Assembly: GCA_036489775.1 (NCBI GenBank)
Contig: DASXFC010000051.1
Location: forward strand, 1 to 64,000
DNA length: 64,000 nucleotides
Direction of reading: 5' to 3'
From: Bog-473 sp036489775
GTDB taxonomy: Bacteria; Actinomycetota; Acidimicrobiia; Acidimicrobiales; RAAP-2
This document shows positions 61,376 to 64,000 of this stretch, piece after piece (within the stretch, counting starts at the first letter, position 1; the number at the start of each line of letters is the position of its first letter). The notes beneath the pieces were generated by a model. That model did no database searches and was not told the origin of the DNA. It was given only the letters and a program-made list of their open reading frames with translations. Made by a program: the position numbers and the translations under genes.

Positions 61376-62848
61376 ATGGCCGACAGCACCCACCGCAACG
61401 AAACGCAGCTCCTGATCGGCGGGAAGTGGGTGGACGCCTCCGACGGCACCTACGACATCATCAACCCGGCCACCGAAGAGGTGGTGGGCCAGGCCCCCAA
61501 CGCCAGCGCGGCCGACGCCCAGGCGGCCGCCGAGGCGGCCAAGGAAGCCCAGCCGGGCTGGGCCGCCTGGTCGGTCGAGGACCGCAGCGCCCTCATGCGC
61601 AAGGCGGCCGAGGCGATCCGAGCCAAGTCGGCCGACCTCCTGCCGCTGGTCATCGCCGAGACCGGCGCCACCGCCACCGTGGGTTCTCGCATGCAGGTCC
61701 CGGTGGCCGCCGACCGCTTCGAGCGGTATTCCCGCGACCCGCGCGGCGTGCTGCAGACCCCACTGCTGCCCCAACCGGCCGGGGCCACCCCGCTGGCCCC
61801 CGGCGGAATCATCGGCGGCATGATCAACCGCCAGCCCCTGGGCGTGGTGGCCTGCATCACCTCGTACAACTTCCCCATGGTGAACATGGCGGGCAAGGTG
61901 GCCCCGGCCCTGGCCGCCGGCAACACCGTGGTGGTCAAGCCAGCCCCGCAGGACCCGCTGGCCATCGTCGAACTGGTCCGCATCCTCGATGAGGTCGGCT
62001 TCCCGCCCGGCGTGGTCAACCTGGTCAACGGCGTCGGCCCGGTCGCCTCGGCCGCCCTGGTCGACTCCGATTATGTGGACGGCGTCAGCTTCACCGGCTC
62101 GACCCAGGTCGGGGTGACCATCGGCGAGCGGGCCGCCCGCACCATGAAGCGAACCCTGCTCGAGCTGGGCGGCAAGGGCGCCTGTGTCGTGCTCGACGAC
62201 GCCGACGTCAAGTTGGCCATCGGCTGCCTCGGATCGACCTGGTCCTTCCACTCCGGCCAGATCTGCACCGCCCCCACCCGGGGCGTGGTGCACCGCAGCG
62301 TGTTCGATCAGGTGGTCGAGGGGCTGGTGCAAATGGCCGGCTTCTTGAAGGTGGGGGACCCGACCGATCCCAAGACCATCATCGGCCCGGTCATCTCGGA
62401 CGCGCAGCGGGGCCGCATCGAGGCGCACATCGCCACCGCGGCCGAGGACGGTGGCGCGGTGGTCATCGGCGGCCAGCGCCCGGCCGACCTGCCCAAGGGC
62501 TTCTACGTGTCGCCCACCCTCATCACCGGCAACAACACCATGCGGGTCGCCCGCGAGGAGATCTTCGGTCCGGTCATCACCTTGATCCCCTTCGACGACG
62601 AGGAGGAGGGCATCGCCATCGCCAACGACACCGAGTTCGGCCTCTACGACTATGTCTTCTCCAAGGACGGCGCCCGCGCCTTCAAGGTGGCCAAGCGACT
62701 CCAGGCCGGCCACGTCGGCGTGAACACGGCGCAGCGCAACCACGACGCGCCGTTCGGTGGCTTCAAGATGAGCGGCATCGGCCGCGACGGCGGCGACTTC
62801 GGCCTGCTGGCCTACTCGGAGCCGCAGTCCATCATCTGGACGTCGTAG
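61376..62848 (+). CDS. aldehyde dehydrogenase
   Basis: 490 residues from ATG 61376 with GGAGGG upstream. LIGGKWVDASDG start, ITSYNFPMVNMAGKVAPALAAGN, GSTQVG loop, Glu in LLELGGKGA, catalytic Cys in SGQICTAP, EEIFGPV. NAD(P)-dependent oxidation of an aldehyde to an acid; substrate unknown. Confidence 0.92.
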   Translation: MADSTHRNETQLLIGGKWVDASDGTYDIINPATEEVVGQAPNASAADAQAAAEAAKEAQPGWAAWSVEDRSALMRKAAEAIRAKSADLLPLVIAETGATATVGSRMQVPVAADRFERYSRDPRGVLQTPLLPQPAGATPLAPGGIIGGMINRQPLGVVACITSYNFPMVNMAGKVAPALAAGNTVVVKPAPQDPLAIVELVRILDEVGFPPGVVNLVNGVGPVASAALVDSDYVDGVSFTGSTQVGVTIGERAARTMKRTLLELGGKGACVVLDDADVKLAIGCLGSTWSFHSGQICTAPTRGVVHRSVFDQVVEGLVQMAGFLKVGDPTDPKTIIGPVISDAQRGRIEAHIATAAEDGGAVVIGGQRPADLPKGFYVSPTLITGNNTMRVAREEIFGPVITLIPFDDEEEGIAIANDTEFGLYDYVFSKDGARAFKVAKRLQAGHVGVNTAQRNHDAPFGGFKMSGIGRDGGDFGLLAYSEPQSIIWTS

Positions 62849-62870
62849 CGCCTCACGACGTCGTAGGGGA

Positions 62871-64000
62871 TCACGGCAAGGTGCTGCTGAAGGCCATCAT
62901 CAGACGACCCCACGACCACGTGCACAACCGCTCGGGTGCCGACACGCCCCGGGGGATCCGGCCACCCAACCCGTAGAAGGGGAGGACGGGTGCTCGGGCC
63001 GAGCGCACCAAGCGAGCCATCTTGGCCCGGCGTTCCTTCCCGTAGCGGGCCAGTGCGGCCTCGACACTGGTCGCCGAAGCCAACGCCTGCACCAGAACGA
63101 GCGCGTCCTCGATCGACTGATTCGCTCCCTGCGCAAACACCGGCGGCACGGCGTGCACGGCATCGCCGATCAACGCCACCCGCCCCACCGACAGCTGGGC
63201 CGGCACGCGGTGCCAGCCGTGCACGAAGGGCTCGATCTCGTCCTCGGCGATGACGTCGAGCAGGTCGCGGACGGGCGACAACGTCCAGCGGGCGAAGCGC
63301 TCCCGGAGCCAGGCCAGCATCGAGTCCGGCCGGGTGTCCGCCGTCCAGGGCACATCGAACCACCACTGCAAGAGCCCGTGGCCGGCCGGCATCAACCCCA
63401 CCGCACTGCCAAAGCCGACGGAGTAGATCGACGTCGCGCCCGCGGTCAGTGCCAAGGGCGCCGCCGTCAGACCCTGGAGCGAGGCCCACCCGGTGGGGGT
63501 GACAGCGGAATCGTCCGCCAGCAAGCCACGGACGGCCGAGCGGTGACCGTCGGCGCCCACCACCAGCTCGCCGGATGCCATCGTGCCGTCGCCCATTTCG
63601 ATGACAGCGGAATCGGGTCGATTTCCAGCACGGACGGCCGGCGCCCCGAACTTGATCGTGCCCGGCTTCACCGAGTCGGCCAGGTGGGTCAGCAACTCGC
63701 CCCGGCCGATGGTCACCGCATCGATCCCGAACTTGCCGGAGAGGCGGGCCGCATCCACCCACCCCACCTGATTCCCCTTGGCCGACCACAACTCGAGCCG
63801 GTTGATGACCTGGCCGTGCCGGCTCAAATCAATACCCAGCTGCCGCAGGGCCACCGCTCCGTTGTGCCAGATGGCGATGGCCGCGCCGCCGGTTCGCAAC
63901 GTCGGGGCCTCCTCGAGCACGCGCACGTCGTGACCGTCTCGCTGCAGCCCAGCCGCCAGCGCCAAACCGGCGATCCCCGCGCCAACCACCACCACCTGCA
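62871..64000 (-). CDS. FAD-dependent monooxygenase, 5' end cut by window
   Basis: At least 374 residues; the frame remains open to the window edge. Rossmann GxGxxG in VVVGAGIAGLALAAGL, DG motif GADGHRSAVRG and GD motif ALIGDAVHAVPPVFAQGANQSIEDA, i.e. a PHBH-type flavin monooxygenase. Conserved start residues (a few codons before VVVVGAG) should lie just beyond the edge. Confidence 0.85.
   Translation of the reverse strand, partial: QVVVVGAGIAGLALAAGLQRDGHDVRVLEEAPTLRTGGAAIAIWHNGAVALRQLGIDLSRHGQVINRLELWSAKGNQVGWVDAARLSGKFGIDAVTIGRGELLTHLADSVKPGTIKFGAPAVRAGNRPDSAVIEMGDGTMASGELVVGADGHRSAVRGLLADDSAVTPTGWASLQGLTAAPLALTAGATSIYSVGFGSAVGLMPAGHGLLQWWFDVPWTADTRPDSMLAWLRERFARWTLSPVRDLLDVIAEDEIEPFVHGWHRVPAQLSVGRVALIGDAVHAVPPVFAQGANQSIEDALVLVQALASATSVEAALARYGKERRAKMARLVRSARAPVLPFYGLGGRIPRGVSAPERLCTWSWGRLMMAFSSTLP

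Noticed and set aside
61265..62743. 492-codon minus-strand frame opposite the aldehyde dehydrogenase
   Set aside because: Shadow of a gene with intact catalytic Cys and Glu; low-complexity composition.
1..64000. CRISPR arrays or rRNA genes
   Set aside because: No regularly spaced repeats or rRNA-like sequence were seen.

Overview
The window reads as chromosome of a high-GC actinobacterium. Evidence is the strong G/C third-position bias, GTG starts, many ATGA/TGATG gene overlaps, a 3Fe-4S ferredoxin, an F420-type luciferase-like oxidoreductase, and paired acyl-CoA dehydrogenases with DUF35/thiolase sets like those of steroid-degrading actinobacteria. An Acidimicrobiia-like source fits this mixture but is inference; no rRNA or species marker is present. 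Layout. (1) 1-10.77 kb is accessory DNA of visibly lower GC. It holds a frameshifted DDE transposase; a 43-nt tRNA-Gly 3' fragment, the classic scar of an integrated element; a DUF5343/HEPN-like gene pair with its own promoter; small zinc-finger and ParB-like genes; an EcoRI-type adenine methylase with a DUF262-HNH nuclease (restriction-modification); a gene-poor stretch with three strong hairpins; and an in-frame chimera of an ISL3-family transposase with an HK97-type phage capsid protein. A perfect 16-bp inverted repeat marks the junction with the chromosome. (2) 10.77-13.2 kb is core: tRNA-Glu, tRNA-Gln, a YdcF-like protein and gltX, all on the minus strand. (3) 13.2-38.3 kb is lipid/steroid-type catabolism mixed with housekeeping genes: ferredoxin; a thiolase pair with two DUF35 proteins (Ltp3/Ltp4-like); an AarF/UbiB kinase; an SRPBCC protein; an aldo/keto reductase; two membrane proteins; a secreted GH18 enzyme; proton-translocating transhydrogenase pntAA-pntAB-pntB; an SDR divergent from echA20-ipdA-ipdB-ipdC (the steroid C/D-ring opening set); an HTH protein; Ltp2-like aldolase + DUF35 + FadA-type thiolase; a lipoprotein esterase; and an acyl-CoA dehydrogenase pair. 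(4) 38.3-39.1 kb is a lower-GC two-gene module (DUF5678 + retropepsin-like protease). (5) 39.2-42.0 kb is alkylation-damage repair (Ada-AlkA fusion and Ogt) followed by an SDR. (6) 42.0-51.54 kb is a self-contained block with two two-component systems, two paralogous lipoproteins carrying duplicated CMRSHG...FPDP modules, and a MacA/MacB-like tripartite exporter. The last 42 bp of the SDR gene are repeated, with mostly synonymous changes, at the far end of this block, suggesting an insertion or recombination event. (7) 51.55-64 kb holds a lipoprotein, an amidohydrolase-ACAD-ACAD-LLM operon behind a perfect TetR-type palindrome, a membrane protein, a histidine phosphatase, a divergent FtsH-like protease, a DUF35 protein, an aldehyde dehydrogenase and a truncated FAD monooxygenase. 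How the parts work together: the dehydrogenases, hydratase/hydrolases, thiolases and aldolase make a coherent acyl-CoA/steroid ring-degradation set, supported by transhydrogenase and ferredoxin for redox balance. The accessory region supplies phage and plasmid defence. The 42-51.5 kb block looks like a regulated cell-envelope stress or export system.
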